44,908 nt of DNA, taken from Clostridiales bacterium. Lineage in GTDB: Bacteria; Bacillota; Clostridia; Oscillospirales; Oscillospiraceae. This document shows, one piece after another, positions 24,779-32,467 of the stretch (position 1 is the first letter of the stretch; every line of letters begins with the position of its first letter). The stretch lies in contig SFHQ01000023.1 in assembly GCA_004556345.1 (NCBI GenBank), positions 1 through 44,908 of the forward strand, read 5' to 3'. The notes under the pieces were generated by a model. That model searched no databases. It was not told the DNA's origin and worked only from the letters and a program-made list of their open reading frames with translations. The position numbers were made by a program, and so were the translations under genes.

Positions 24779-25975
24779 TTATTCCTGCAACAGCCAATCA
24801 GCTATATCGTGAATCTCGATTCCTTCATAGATATATTTCGGATGCTTGGTTCGGGCGATTATCATTTTGGGGTAAGCATCTCGGATCTGAAGCAGAGGAG
24901 AACATTCTCTTTCAAATGTTTCCTGTCCGGAAATGTTGTCGCTGACCTGAATATAAATCTTCTCGCTGCCTCTCTGAGCAACAAAGTCGATTTCCTTTTG
25001 ATAGAGTTTGCCGACATAAACATCGTATCCACGGCGAAGAAGTTCGATACAAACAATATTCTCATAGACTCTGCCATAGTCCATGTTTCTGCTTCCGAGT
25101 ACTGCATATCGGATACCGCTGTCACACAAATAGAACTTCTCAGAACTTTCAAGATATTTCTTGCCACGGATGTCGTATCTCTTAATATCATAAAACACAA
25201 AAGCATTGCACAAATACTTAATATACTTGCCGATGGTTACATGATTGGTTGGGGTCTCATTCGCTGTCAGAAGCTGGCTGACCTTATTCGGAGAAGTCAG
25301 GTTGCTGATGTTATCCATCAGGAACTCGCTCAGGCGTTGTAAAACCAAAGTGTCTGGCAAAGCGTACTTCTGCACCAGATCTCTTGTGACGATGGTTTCA
25401 TAGACCTCTTTGATATAATTTGTTCTGTCTTTTTCGGTTCTGTAAGCATAGGAGCCTGCTAAACCACCCTTGATGGCGTAATCATCAAAGAGCTTATCCT
25501 TATCACTAACATCATCATAATATTGGCAATACTCCTGGAAGCTGAACGGAAACACATGAATTTCAATATAGCGCCCAGTAAACAGAGTTGCCAGATCCGC
25601 ACTCAACAGGAAAGCATTGGAGCCTGTTATATAGATGTCGTATTTTCCCTTAGAGTACAGGCTATTGATTGCCAGCTCAAACTTGGGACACATTTGAACT
25701 TCGTCTACAAACAGGTAGTTCGTTTTACCTTCCTGATAATGTTCTTCCACATAGGCGTGTAAGGCATGGTATTCCTTGATTTCTTCATATGCCAAATCCA
25801 TGAAGTCAATGAAGATAATATTGATGTTTTCAAAATTGTTTTTCAGATATGCAATATACGCCTGCATCAGTTTGGACTTACCAGATCGACGAATACCCGT
25901 GATGATCTTGATGTCAGGCGTGCCATTCAGGTCAATGATTCTACCGAGATAGTTTGCTCTCGTGATTGTTTTCAT
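24779..25975 (-). CDS. AAA-family ATPase with DUF4143-type C terminus
   Basis: A 398-residue protein of the AAA_14/DUF4143 group. Walker A is GIRRSGKS (about 27-34), Walker B is YLFVDEVQ, and a sensor-like YITGSNAFLLS follows. The C-terminal DUF4143 part contains KEIDFVAQRG, which resembles a PD-(D/E)xK nuclease core, though activity is unproven. These genes are widespread in gut anaerobes, often mobile, and their role is unknown. I chose the ATG at 25975 (GGGTGA ahead) because the frame further upstream runs into the tRNA. The gene is much more AT-rich than most neighbours and sits beside tRNA-Arg, which suggests acquisition by transfer. Confidence 0.85.
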   Translation of the reverse strand: MKTITRANYLGRIIDLNGTPDIKIITGIRRSGKSKLMQAYIAYLKNNFENINIIFIDFMDLAYEEIKEYHALHAYVEEHYQEGKTNYLFVDEVQMCPKFELAINSLYSKGKYDIYITGSNAFLLSADLATLFTGRYIEIHVFPFSFQEYCQYYDDVSDKDKLFDDYAIKGGLAGSYAYRTEKDRTNYIKEVYETIVTRDLVQKYALPDTLVLQRLSEFLMDNISNLTSPNKVSQLLTANETPTNHVTIGKYIKYLCNAFVFYDIKRYDIRGKKYLESSEKFYLCDSGIRYAVLGSRNMDYGRVYENIVCIELLRRGYDVYVGKLYQKEIDFVAQRGSEKIYIQVSDNISGQETFERECSPLLQIRDAYPKMIIARTKHPKYIYEGIEIHDIADWLLQE

Positions 25976-26111
25976 ATCGTCACCCGCTTTCAAAAATTGA
26001 AATTTTTTCATTTCTTGAAACTGCTTCGATGTACGTATTATACTGTCTGCGAATAGTATATGCAAGATGTCACTTTCAAAAACACAAAATTTTTTATTTT
26101 TTGAAATAAGA

Positions 26112-26149
26112 AACGCCGAAAACCATTGAAAACAAAGGCTTTCGGCGTT
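26112..26149 (-). terminator. Terminator of the tRNA-Arg gene
   Basis: A 10-bp perfect stem, AACGCCGAAA (26112-26121) with TTTCGGCGTT (26140-26149). On the minus strand TCTTATTTC follows. It lies seven bases from the tRNA 3' end. Confidence 0.65.
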
Positions 26150-26155
26150 GTTGGC

Positions 26156-26232
26156 TGGCGTCCCAGAGAGGATTTGAACCTCCGACCCCACGCTTAGGAG
26201 GCGTGTGCTCTATCCAGCTGAGCTACTGAGAC
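26156..26232 (-). tRNA. tRNA-Arg (anticodon CCU), 3' CCA encoded
   Basis: On the minus strand the acceptor arm GTCTCAG (26232-26226) pairs with CTGGGAC with one G-U. The D arm GCTCAGCTGGATAGAGC, the anticodon arm CACGC-CTCCTAA-GCGTG and the T arm GGAGG-TTCAAAT-CCTCT all fold. The anticodon CCU reads AGG. The discriminator G and an encoded CCA (26156-26158) complete a 77-base gene. Confidence 0.95.
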
Positions 26233-26281
26233 ATAGGTTTATGAAGTTAATTTGCGTGGCCGTCTTTCAGACAGCCACTTT

Positions 26282-26310
26282 ATTTTAGCCTATGCCGGGG
26301 CATTTGTCAA
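26282..26310 (-). promoter_or_regulatory. Promoter of tRNA-Arg
   Basis: On the minus strand TTGACA (26305-26310), 17 bases, TAAAAT (26282-26287). It is back to back with the GntR promoter, whose -35 lies seven bases away. Confidence 0.7.
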
Positions 26311-26317
26311 TTGGGGC

Positions 26318-26346
26318 TTGACAGAGAGAAGGAAACTGCATATACT
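26318..26346 (+). promoter_or_regulatory. Promoter of the first GntR-ABC operon
   Basis: TTGACA (26318-26323), a 17-base spacer and TATACT (26341-26346). Confidence 0.8.
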
Positions 26347-26356
26347 GTATATATAC
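26347..26356. promoter_or_regulatory. Possible GntR operator
   Basis: The perfect palindrome GTATATATAC directly follows the -10 of the GntR operon promoter, where a self-repressing regulator would bind. Confidence 0.4.
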
Positions 26357-26381
26357 CACATGAACAGTGAGCGTGAACACG

Positions 26382-26780
26382 ATGAACTTAATTTTAAGTA
26401 ACGCCACCGACAGGCCCATTTACGAGCAGATCTACCACCAGATCCGGGACCAAGTTTTGGGCGGAACGCTGGTGCCGGGCCAGCCGCTGCCGTCCATCCG
26501 GGCGCTGGCCAAGGACCTGCGGGTGAGCGTCATCACCACGAAACGGGCCTATGAGGAGCTGGAGCAGGCCGGGTTTATCCGCACCATCCCCGCCAAAGGC
26601 TCGTATGTGGCGGAGAACAACACGGCGCAGATCCGGGAAGGCTACCTGGCCCAGATCGAGGAGCATTTTTCCGCCGTCCTGCCCCTGGCCACCAGCTGCG
26701 GGCTGGGGGAGGAGGAGCTGGTGGATCTGCTGCGCCAAAGCTACCAAGCCGACCAAGACGCGAAGGGAGGACCGCGATGA
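26382..26780 (+). CDS. GntR-family (YtrA-type) regulator of an ABC cassette
   Basis: A 132-residue protein. An N-terminal winged helix-turn-helix (about 10-75: PIYEQIYHQIRDQVLGG, PSIRALAKDLRVSVITTKRA, GSYVAENN) is followed by a short helical tail, as in YtrA regulators. These usually repress their own ABC-exporter operon in response to envelope stress or antibiotics. Family members start MNxxxSNAxDxPIY, so I prefer the ATG at 26382 over the in-frame GTG at 26367; the ribosome site is weak for both. The stop overlaps the ABC ATPase start (ATGA). A strong promoter and a palindrome lie just upstream. Confidence 0.85.
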   Translation: MNLILSNATDRPIYEQIYHQIRDQVLGGTLVPGQPLPSIRALAKDLRVSVITTKRAYEELEQAGFIRTIPAKGSYVAENNTAQIREGYLAQIEEHFSAVLPLATSCGLGEEELVDLLRQSYQADQDAKGGPR

Positions 26781-27631
26781 ACGCCATCGACTGCCGGGGT
26801 CTGCACAAGACCTATGAGGGCTTTGCCCTGCACGACCTATCTTTTTCCCTGCCCAGCGGGACCATCCTGGGCCTGGTGGGGGAGAACGGCGCGGGCAAAT
26901 CCACCACCCTGCGCCTGCTGATGAACACCATCGGCCGGGACGCGGGCAGCGTCTCTCTGCTGGGCGTGGATAACCAGAGCAAGGACTTCCTGCGCGTGAA
27001 GCAGGACATCGGCATCGTCCTGGACGAATCCTGTCTGCCGGAGACGCTGACCGCCCGGGAAGTGGGAAAGCTTATGGCCCTGACCTACGAACGCTGGGAG
27101 CCGGAGACGTTTTCCGGGTATCTCACGCGCTTTTCCATTCCTCTGGACAAAGCCAACAAGGACTTCTCCCGCGGCATGAAGATGAAGCTGGCTCTGGCCG
27201 TGGCGCTGTCCCACCGGGCCAAGCTCCTGCTGCTGGACGAGGCCACCAGCGGCCTGGACCCGATGGTGCGGGAGGAAGTCCTGGATATTTTGCTGGACTT
27301 CACCCGCGAGGAAGCGCACACCGTGGTCCTCTCGTCCCATATCGTCAGCGACCTGGAAAAGGTATGCGACTATATCGCCTTTCTCCACCAGGGAAAGCTG
27401 CTGCTTTTTGAGGAAAAGGATCGCCTGCTGGAAGAGTACGCTCTGGTCAGGCTCCCCGCTGCCCAGCTTCAGGAGCTGGACCCCGCCGCCATCGCGGGCC
27501 AGCGGGTGGGACCTTACGGCGCGGAAGCCCTGGTCCGCCGGGAGAAAATTCCGGCCGGCTTTGTCATGGAACACACGAGCCTAGAGGATATTATCCTCTT
27601 TCTGGCCCGGAAAGGAGGGGAGCCGGGGTGA
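26777..27631 (+). CDS. ABC transporter ATP-binding protein
   Basis: A 284-residue ATPase subunit. Walker A is GENGAGKSTT (about 35-44), the signature is FSRGMKMKLALA in place of the usual LSGGQ, Walker B is LLLLDEATSGLDP, and the switch His is in VVLSSHI. The short nucleotide-binding domain with C-terminal extension fits the YtrB/ABC-2 exporter group. It would drive export or membrane stress resistance through the two permeases encoded after it. The start overlaps the regulator stop (ATGA), and its stop overlaps the next start (GTGA), showing tight coupling. The substrate is unknown. Confidence 0.92.
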   Translation: MNAIDCRGLHKTYEGFALHDLSFSLPSGTILGLVGENGAGKSTTLRLLMNTIGRDAGSVSLLGVDNQSKDFLRVKQDIGIVLDESCLPETLTAREVGKLMALTYERWEPETFSGYLTRFSIPLDKANKDFSRGMKMKLALAVALSHRAKLLLLDEATSGLDPMVREEVLDILLDFTREEAHTVVLSSHIVSDLEKVCDYIAFLHQGKLLLFEEKDRLLEEYALVRLPAAQLQELDPAAIAGQRVGPYGAEALVRREKIPAGFVMEHTSLEDIILFLARKGGEPG

Positions 27632-28227
27632 AGACGCTGAATTTTCTGCGGGCGCTGTTTTTCCGAGACGTTCGGACGTTGTTCCGCTCCGTTCTGGCGG
27701 CGGAGCTGGGGACGATCCTGCTCTGGTGTTTTTTGGTGATTTCTCAGGGAAAAGAACAGCTCCCCTTTGTTGCGTTGCTGATTCCAGCGCTGAGTGTCCC
27801 TCTGCTTTTGATGAAGCGAGATGGGGGCGAGCGGATGTTTCCTTATCCACTCTGGACGGTGGTGCTGGGAAAGTATTTGCTGGGTGGTGTGTCTTTTTTG
27901 GTGGGGCTGGTGGTATTGCTGGGGGTGGAGAAGCTCCTGCCTTACAACAATGCTATGGCGAGAAAATTGTTTCCTTTCTTTGTGCTGATGGGGGTGTTGG
28001 CGCTGCTATGCTGTTTCCCGGCGGCCTTTGCATATTATGGCCGAGAAAAGAGAGAACAGAATACGATAGCGGCTATGGCGTTGGCAGTGTTTGTCCTGTG
28101 TGGCAGCGGCTGGATCATGGAGCAGTGTTACGAAGCCATTGCAGCGCATCCTGGAATGACAGTGGTTGTTATGGTGCTGGCCATGTGCGTCTCGTTTCTG
28201 CTGTCCGTGCGCTTGTATGAACGATGA
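27628..28227 (+). CDS. ABC-2 type membrane protein, first permease-like subunit
   Basis: A 199-residue hydrophobic protein with about six membrane helices, for example LGTILLWCFLVIS, VALLIPALSVPLLLM and LAMCVSFLLSVRLY. It begins with GTG at 27628, overlapping the ATPase stop, after AAAGGAGGGG. Its pairing with an ATPase and a second permease marks it as a half of an ABC-2 exporter. The short polar loops hold no binding motif. The stretch is a little less GC-rich than its neighbours. Family placement beyond 'ABC-2 like' is uncertain. Confidence 0.75.
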   Translation: MKTLNFLRALFFRDVRTLFRSVLAAELGTILLWCFLVISQGKEQLPFVALLIPALSVPLLLMKRDGGERMFPYPLWTVVLGKYLLGGVSFLVGLVVLLGVEKLLPYNNAMARKLFPFFVLMGVLALLCCFPAAFAYYGREKREQNTIAAMALAVFVLCGSGWIMEQCYEAIAAHPGMTVVVMVLAMCVSFLLSVRLYER

Positions 28228-28243
28228 ACTAGGAGGTCTGGAC

Positions 28244-28837
28244 ATGAAAGCTTTACTGTATAAAGACGCCTGTGTGATCTGGGGCCAGCTCAAGATTTTG
28301 GTGCTGCTGGTGGCGTTGTTCTGCCTGATGCCGCAGCTTCGGCTCAATGGCTTTTTCCTGATTTATGCCGGGATCATGTTTCCCACGACGCTGATGAGCT
28401 TCGACGAGCGGAGTAAGTGGGACACCCTGGCGGGGATGCTGCCCTACGCCGACCGGGAGCGGGTGCTCAGCCGCTATGTTTCCGGCTGGGCGGCGCTGGC
28501 CTTTGGGGCTGTTATGTGCCTGCTGGGCTATACCATTCAGGGGCGTGGGCTTGGTTTGGCGGAGGTGACCGGTCTGATCTGGCTGGTGGCCCTGGCGCTG
28601 GGGATCCAGGCGGTTTCTTTCCCGATCCTGTTCCGGGTAGGGGTAGAGAAGGGGCGGATCTGTATCTGGCTGATCTATGTAGCGGCGGCGATCCTGATGG
28701 CCGTGCTGAGTAACCTTGGCTTTCCGTTCCATTCAGCGCTCGGCGTAAGCGCTCCCTTGGCTCTGCTGGGCGGCGTGGTGCTTTGCCTGCTGTCCGTGCC
28801 GGTGGCGGTGCGGATGATGGAGAAGCGGGCGGGGTAA
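28244..28837 (+). CDS. ABC-2 permease (ABC2_membrane_5 type)
   Basis: A 197-residue membrane protein. It begins MKALLYKDACVIWGQLK and contains SFDERSKWDTLAGMLPYADR, the typical signature of the ABC2_membrane_5 group found with YtrA-type cassettes. About five or six helices are visible. The ATG at 28244 follows AGGAGGT; the longer frame from 28166 overlaps the previous gene and is a shadow. It is last in the GntR-ATPase-permease-permease operon. A MITE-like element begins 33 bases after the stop. Confidence 0.88.
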   Translation: MKALLYKDACVIWGQLKILVLLVALFCLMPQLRLNGFFLIYAGIMFPTTLMSFDERSKWDTLAGMLPYADRERVLSRYVSGWAALAFGAVMCLLGYTIQGRGLGLAEVTGLIWLVALALGIQAVSFPILFRVGVEKGRICIWLIYVAAAILMAVLSNLGFPFHSALGVSAPLALLGGVVLCLLSVPVAVRMMEKRAG

Positions 28838-28870
28838 TACGATATAATGAAAGTCGGTGCAACCACGAAA

Positions 28871-29126
28871 AAAGCCTTCCCCGAGGGGGAAGGTGGACGC
28901 GAAGCGGACGGATGAGGGCTACCTGCCGAAAGTGAGCCGTAGTGTACTAAGGCAGAGCCTGGAGAGGCACCCTGCCCCTCATGGTGTCTGGCTTCGCCAG
29001 ATGGATCTCGTGGGTGGTTCCACGTCGTGCGGTGTTGCCTTAGTACACAACCGATTCTTTGCGATAAGTAGCCCTCATCCGACCCGGGCTTGCGCCCGGC
29101 CCACCTTCCCCCTCGGGGAAGGCTTT
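28871..29126. mobile_element. MITE-like palindromic element, 256 bases
   Basis: The ends AAAGCCTTCCCC...AAGGTGG (28871-28896) and 29101-29126 are perfect 26-base terminal inverted repeats. Further inner inverted pairs lie at 28909-28922/29068-29081 and 28942-28954/29036-29048, and a central small hairpin TCTGGC-TTC-GCCAGA at 28987-29001. A GAAA duplication flanks it (28867-28870 and 29127-29130), like a target-site duplication. No coding frame of note. It fits a non-autonomous miniature transposon. Confidence 0.75.
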
Positions 29127-29161
29127 GAAAAGCGCCGCAGGCGATCGAAAGCCTGTGGCGC
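29127..29161 (-). terminator. Terminator of the Fic operon
   Basis: Stem GCGCCGCAGGC (29132-29142) with GCCTGTGGCGC (29151-29161). On the minus strand TTTTC follows (29131-29127), abutting the MITE-like element. Confidence 0.75.
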
Positions 29162-29167
29162 AATTTC

Positions 29168-29428
29168 TTACTCTTCTACCGTGATCTGAAATACATTGAT
29201 CACATCCACATCCGGGCAGCAAAAGGCAAAGGTCCCGTCCTCCCGGCTGGGGAGGTGGCCGCCGTAGCGGAGGATGTCGATGTAGGGAAAGGCCACGTGA
29301 CAGGCCATGGGACATAGCTTGCCGCGCTGGGTGTCGAAGTCGAAGCTGTCGCCGATCTTGTGGCCCCGGTGGCAGGGGTGCGCACCTTTGCGGTCGATGA
29401 GAGTCAGACGAATTTTAGGCTTTTTCAT
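29168..29428 (-). CDS. TIGR04076-family small cysteine protein
   Basis: An 86-residue protein with the family pattern: HKIGDSFDFD, then KLCPMACHVAFPYIDILRYG, then AFCCPDVDVINVFQITVEE at the C terminus. The family is common in anaerobes and its function is unknown; the cysteines could bind a metal or be redox active. I chose the ATG at 29428 (GGAG ahead) over longer upstream frames, which are the shadow of the Fic gene. It overlaps the end of the Fic gene by 14 bases, so it is the third gene of the antitoxin-Fic unit. Confidence 0.8.
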   Translation of the reverse strand: MKKPKIRLTLIDRKGAHPCHRGHKIGDSFDFDTQRGKLCPMACHVAFPYIDILRYGGHLPSREDGTFAFCCPDVDVINVFQITVEE

Positions 29429-30158
29429 GGGGGGAGTCTCCTTTGTCTTTTTGATAGTGCGGCTCAGGGTGATAGGGTTCTTTCTGATATTTTTGGTATT
29501 TTTTACGGAGCGGAGAGGGGGAGTCGGAGAGAGACGGCAGATCGTATTCCAACGGGGAAGTGCAGATGGCATCCTCTAAAATACGCTCCAAGTGTTCATA
29601 CTCTGCATACTGCCCAATAGACGCCATGACAAAGGCATCCCGCACATATCCTGCGCTGGCAGCCATGAGTTCCTGATCCATGAAATAGCCGTAGTGCTCC
29701 ACAAAAAACGTCATGAGCATGACAATGGTACGGGTATTTCCTTCGCGGAACGGATGCACCTGCCAAAGTCTGGGGAAGAAATGTGTGATCTGCTGCACAA
29801 AGTCCAAATGAGAAAGCTCCGTCCAGGAGACAGCTTTCATTTCTTGAAAAATGATTTGCAGATCGTGCGGGATGTCCTCGTCGTTGCTGTACCAAACGCT
29901 GCGGCCTGCCAGCAGACGCTCCCGCTTTTCGATGTTGATGATACGGTACTGACCAGCCCAATCATAGATGTCACCAAACAATTCCTGATGAATGAAACGG
30001 AGCCCGTCGGGAGAAAAATCGTGGAATCCCTGCTCATACAACAGCATCATATTGGCGCGAGACAGCTCGGCTTCCACAAGCGCCAGCGTCTCTTCCACTC
30101 GAATGTCCAGCTTATTTTTTAGAACAGGGATCTCTTCGTAGAGATAGGGATCAGACAT
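29415..30158 (-). CDS. Fic-domain protein (probable AMP-transferase toxin)
   Basis: A 247-residue Fic protein. The active loop is HPFREGNTRT, with catalytic His at 135, Phe 137, Glu 139, Gly 140, Asn 141 and Arg 143. Against the consensus HxFx(D/E)GNGRxxR, Thr 142 replaces the second Gly and Val 146 the last Arg. Known Fic toxins transfer AMP to a target protein such as DNA gyrase. The first helices include FIHQELFGDIYDWAGQYR. The C-terminal tail (after about 218) is basic, Tyr-rich and disordered. AAGGAG precedes the ATG by ten bases. The gene overlaps the antitoxin gene by eight bases. Confidence 0.9.
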   Translation of the reverse strand: MSDPYLYEEIPVLKNKLDIRVEETLALVEAELSRANMMLLYEQGFHDFSPDGLRFIHQELFGDIYDWAGQYRIINIEKRERLLAGRSVWYSNDEDIPHDLQIIFQEMKAVSWTELSHLDFVQQITHFFPRLWQVHPFREGNTRTIVMLMTFFVEHYGYFMDQELMAASAGYVRDAFVMASIGQYAEYEHLERILEDAICTSPLEYDLPSLSDSPSPLRKKYQKYQKEPYHPEPHYQKDKGDSPHEKA

Positions 30159-30354
30159 GGCCGGATGCTCCTTGGGCCAGCCGCTGATGAAAGGCCAGTA
30201 GAGCTTGTTTCATCTGGGGGCCGGTCAACTCTCCCCTAGCCCAGCAGAAGGAAAGTATTTTGGCATAGTCAGAAACGGGAACGCCCTCGATGGCGTTGAT
30301 CGCGTCGGCAGTTTTCAAAGCGGCGGTCCTGCGTGCCAGTTGTTCCGTCGTCAT
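30151..30354 (-). CDS. VbhA-like antitoxin of the Fic protein
   Basis: A 67-residue protein. The early helix TADAINAIEGVPVSDYAK matches the inhibitory segment of VbhA-type antitoxins, which block ATP binding in Fic with a (S/T)xxxE(G/N) motif. Here Glu 23 and Gly 24 are present but the position four before is Ile, not Ser/Thr. The rest is helical (ALLAFHQRLAQG). It precedes and overlaps the Fic gene, the normal order for such toxin-antitoxin pairs. The ATG follows AAGGAGGG. Confidence 0.82.
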   Translation of the reverse strand: MTTEQLARRTAALKTADAINAIEGVPVSDYAKILSFCWARGELTGPQMKQALLAFHQRLAQGASGHV

Positions 30355-30375
30355 AGACAGCCCTCCTTTTTCTTT

Positions 30376-30384
30376 AGTATACCA
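30376..30384 (-). promoter_or_regulatory. Extended -10 promoter of the antitoxin-Fic operon
   Basis: On the minus strand TGG-TATACT: -10 at 30376-30381, extended TG at 30383-30384. The -35 (TTTTCT) is poor. Confidence 0.5.
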
Positions 30385-30400
30385 TGAGACAACAGCAAAG

Positions 30401-30447
30401 AAAAGAAAAACAGCCTGCCGGGATTGTGATATGCCCCCAGCAGGCTG
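30401..30447 (-). terminator. Terminator of typA
   Basis: CAGCCTGC (30411-30418) with GCAGGCTG (30440-30447). On the minus strand it is followed by TTTTTCTTTT. Confidence 0.85.
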
Positions 30448-30463
30448 TGTGCTGTCTTGTGGA

Positions 30464-32299
30464 TCAGAGATCCTGATACTTTTTGTTCCCCTTCAGGGCC
30501 TTCATGCGGATCTCATGGTTGAGGATACGCTTGCGCAGGCGGAGGTTTTCGGGGGTGACCTCCAGCAGCTCGTCGTCAGCCAGGAACTCCAGGCACTGCT
30601 CCAGGCTCATGTTGCGGGGGGGCACCAGGCGGAGGGACTCGTCGGAGCCGGAGGCACGCATGTTGGTCAGCTGCTTCTTGCGGCAGACGTTCACGGTGAT
30701 GTCCTCGCTCTTGGGCGTCTCGCCCACGACCATGCCGCCGTAAACGGGAACGCCGGGGCCGATGAACAGGGCACCGCGCTCCTGGGCGGCCCACAGGCCG
30801 TAGGTGACGGAGTCACCGGTCTCGAATGCGATGAGGCTCCCGGAGCTGCGGCGGCTCAGATCGCCCTTGAACGGTGCGTAGGAATCGAAAACGGAGGCCA
30901 TGATGCCCTCGCCGCGGGTGTCGGTCAGGAACTCATTCCGGTAGCCGAACAGACCGCGGGCGGGGACCAGGAACTCGATCTTCATCCGGGTGCCCACGGG
31001 GGTCATCTCCAGCAGGTCGCCCTTGCGGGAGCCGATCTTTTCAATGACGGCGCCCACGGAATCGGAGGGGACGTCCACGACCAGGCGTTCCATGGGCTCG
31101 CATTTTACACCGTCGATCTCCTGGTACAGCACGCGGGGGGGAGAGACCTGGAACTCATAGCCCTCTCGGCGCATCGTCTCGATCAGGATGGACAGGTGCA
31201 TCTCACCGCGGCCGGCCACGTTGAAGGCCTCGGTAGAGTCGGTGTCGCTGACCCGCAGGGACACGTCCTTCAGCGTCTCCCGCATGAGACGGTCGCGCAG
31301 GTTCCGGGAGGTGACGTATTTGCCCTCCCGCCCGGCGAAGGGGGAGTCGTTCACGGAGAAGGTCATCTCCATGGTGGGGGCGGAAATTTTTACGAAGGGC
31401 AGCGGCTCGGACAGACCGGCGGCACAGATGGTGTCGCCGATGGTGATGTCACCGATGCCGGACATGGCAATGATGTTGCCTGCGCTGGCCTCGGTAACGG
31501 GCACGCGGGCCAGACCCTCGAACTGGTACAGGCTCACGGCCTTGGCCTTGCGGCTCTGGTCGGGGTCGTGGTAGTTGCAGACGGTGATCTCCTGGTTCTG
31601 CTTGATGGTGCCCTGCTCGATGCGGCCAATGGCAATGCGGCCGACGAACTCGTTGTAGTCGATGGAGGAGACAAGCATCTGGAAGGGCTTCTCCGTGTCG
31701 GCTTCGGGGGCGGGGATGTAGCTCAGGATGGTCTCAAACAGGGGCTTGAGGTCGGTGCCCAGCATGTCGGGGTCGCGGGAGCAGATGCCCTGGCGGGCGG
31801 AGCAGAAGAGCATGGGGGAGTCCAGCTGCTCGTCCGTGGCGTCCAGGTCCAGCAGCAGCTCCAGCACTTCGTCCATGACCTCGTGGATGCGCTGGTCGGG
31901 GCGGTCGATCTTGTTGATGACCACGATGACCCGGTGGCCCAGATCCAGGGCGCGGGAGAGGACGAAGCGGGTCTGGGGCATGGGGCCTTCGGCGGCGTCC
32001 ACCAGCAGGATGACGCCGTTGACCATCTTCAGGATCCGCTCGACCTCACCGCCAAAGTCGGCGTGGCCCGGCGTGTCGACGATATTGATCTTCACGTCGC
32101 CATATTGAATGGCGGTGTTCTTGGCCAGAATGGTGATGCCGCGCTCCCGCTCCAGGTCGCCGGAGTCCATGACCCGGTCCTTGACTTCCTGGTTTTCCCG
32201 GAAAGCGCCGCCTTGCTTGAGCATCTCGTCCACGAGGGTGGTCTTGCCGTGGTCAACGTGGGCGATGATGGCGATATTTCTCAGTGATTCGTTCTGCAC
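30464..32299 (-). CDS. typA: Ribosome-associated GTPase TypA/BipA
   Basis: A 611-residue translational GTPase, the usual length. G1 is AHVDHGKTT, then ERGITILAKN, DTPGHADF and VVINKIDRP. EF-Tu-like domain II and the C-terminal EF-G-like and BipA-specific domains (GRGEMHLSILIETMRREGYE; RDLRN-type C-terminal motifs) follow. It works on 50S assembly and stress adaptation in other bacteria. A GTG at 32299 preceded by GAGGTG is my preferred start (MQNESLRNIAII...), because homologues begin so close to LRN. The in-frame ATGs at 32314 and 32350 have weaker sites. It stands alone with a consensus promoter and terminator. Confidence 0.95.
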   Translation of the reverse strand: MQNESLRNIAIIAHVDHGKTTLVDEMLKQGGAFRENQEVKDRVMDSGDLERERGITILAKNTAIQYGDVKINIVDTPGHADFGGEVERILKMVNGVILLVDAAEGPMPQTRFVLSRALDLGHRVIVVINKIDRPDQRIHEVMDEVLELLLDLDATDEQLDSPMLFCSARQGICSRDPDMLGTDLKPLFETILSYIPAPEADTEKPFQMLVSSIDYNEFVGRIAIGRIEQGTIKQNQEITVCNYHDPDQSRKAKAVSLYQFEGLARVPVTEASAGNIIAMSGIGDITIGDTICAAGLSEPLPFVKISAPTMEMTFSVNDSPFAGREGKYVTSRNLRDRLMRETLKDVSLRVSDTDSTEAFNVAGRGEMHLSILIETMRREGYEFQVSPPRVLYQEIDGVKCEPMERLVVDVPSDSVGAVIEKIGSRKGDLLEMTPVGTRMKIEFLVPARGLFGYRNEFLTDTRGEGIMASVFDSYAPFKGDLSRRSSGSLIAFETGDSVTYGLWAAQERGALFIGPGVPVYGGMVVGETPKSEDITVNVCRKKQLTNMRASGSDESLRLVPPRNMSLEQCLEFLADDELLEVTPENLRLRKRILNHEIRMKALKGNKKYQDL

Positions 32300-32359
32300 A
32301 GGGTCGCACCTCATATCTCTATCAAAATTCCAAAAATACTTACGATTCAACGGCTATCT

Positions 32360-32388
32360 ATTATACTATCGTATCCCACCGATTGCAA
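32360..32388 (-). promoter_or_regulatory. Promoter of typA
   Basis: On the minus strand TTGCAA (32383-32388), a 17-base spacer and TATAAT (32360-32365). Confidence 0.8.
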
Positions 32389-32399
32389 GGTGAAATTTT

Positions 32400-32425
32400 G
32401 TCCCCATCTCAAGCGAGATGGGGAC
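32400..32425 (-). terminator. Hairpin after the SLH nucleotidase gene
   Basis: A perfect 11-bp stem (GTCCCCATCTC / GAGATGGGGAC) with a four-base loop. On the minus strand AAAATTT follows, so it is an atypical terminator. Confidence 0.5.
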
Positions 32426-32467
32426 AGATCCCTGTGCAAAGGGGCAAAATCGTTTGATTTTCTTGGG

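Noticed and set aside
25976..26191. N-terminal extension of the ATPase beginning MGSEVQILSG
   Set aside because: This is the translated tRNA-Arg gene, a well-known artefact.
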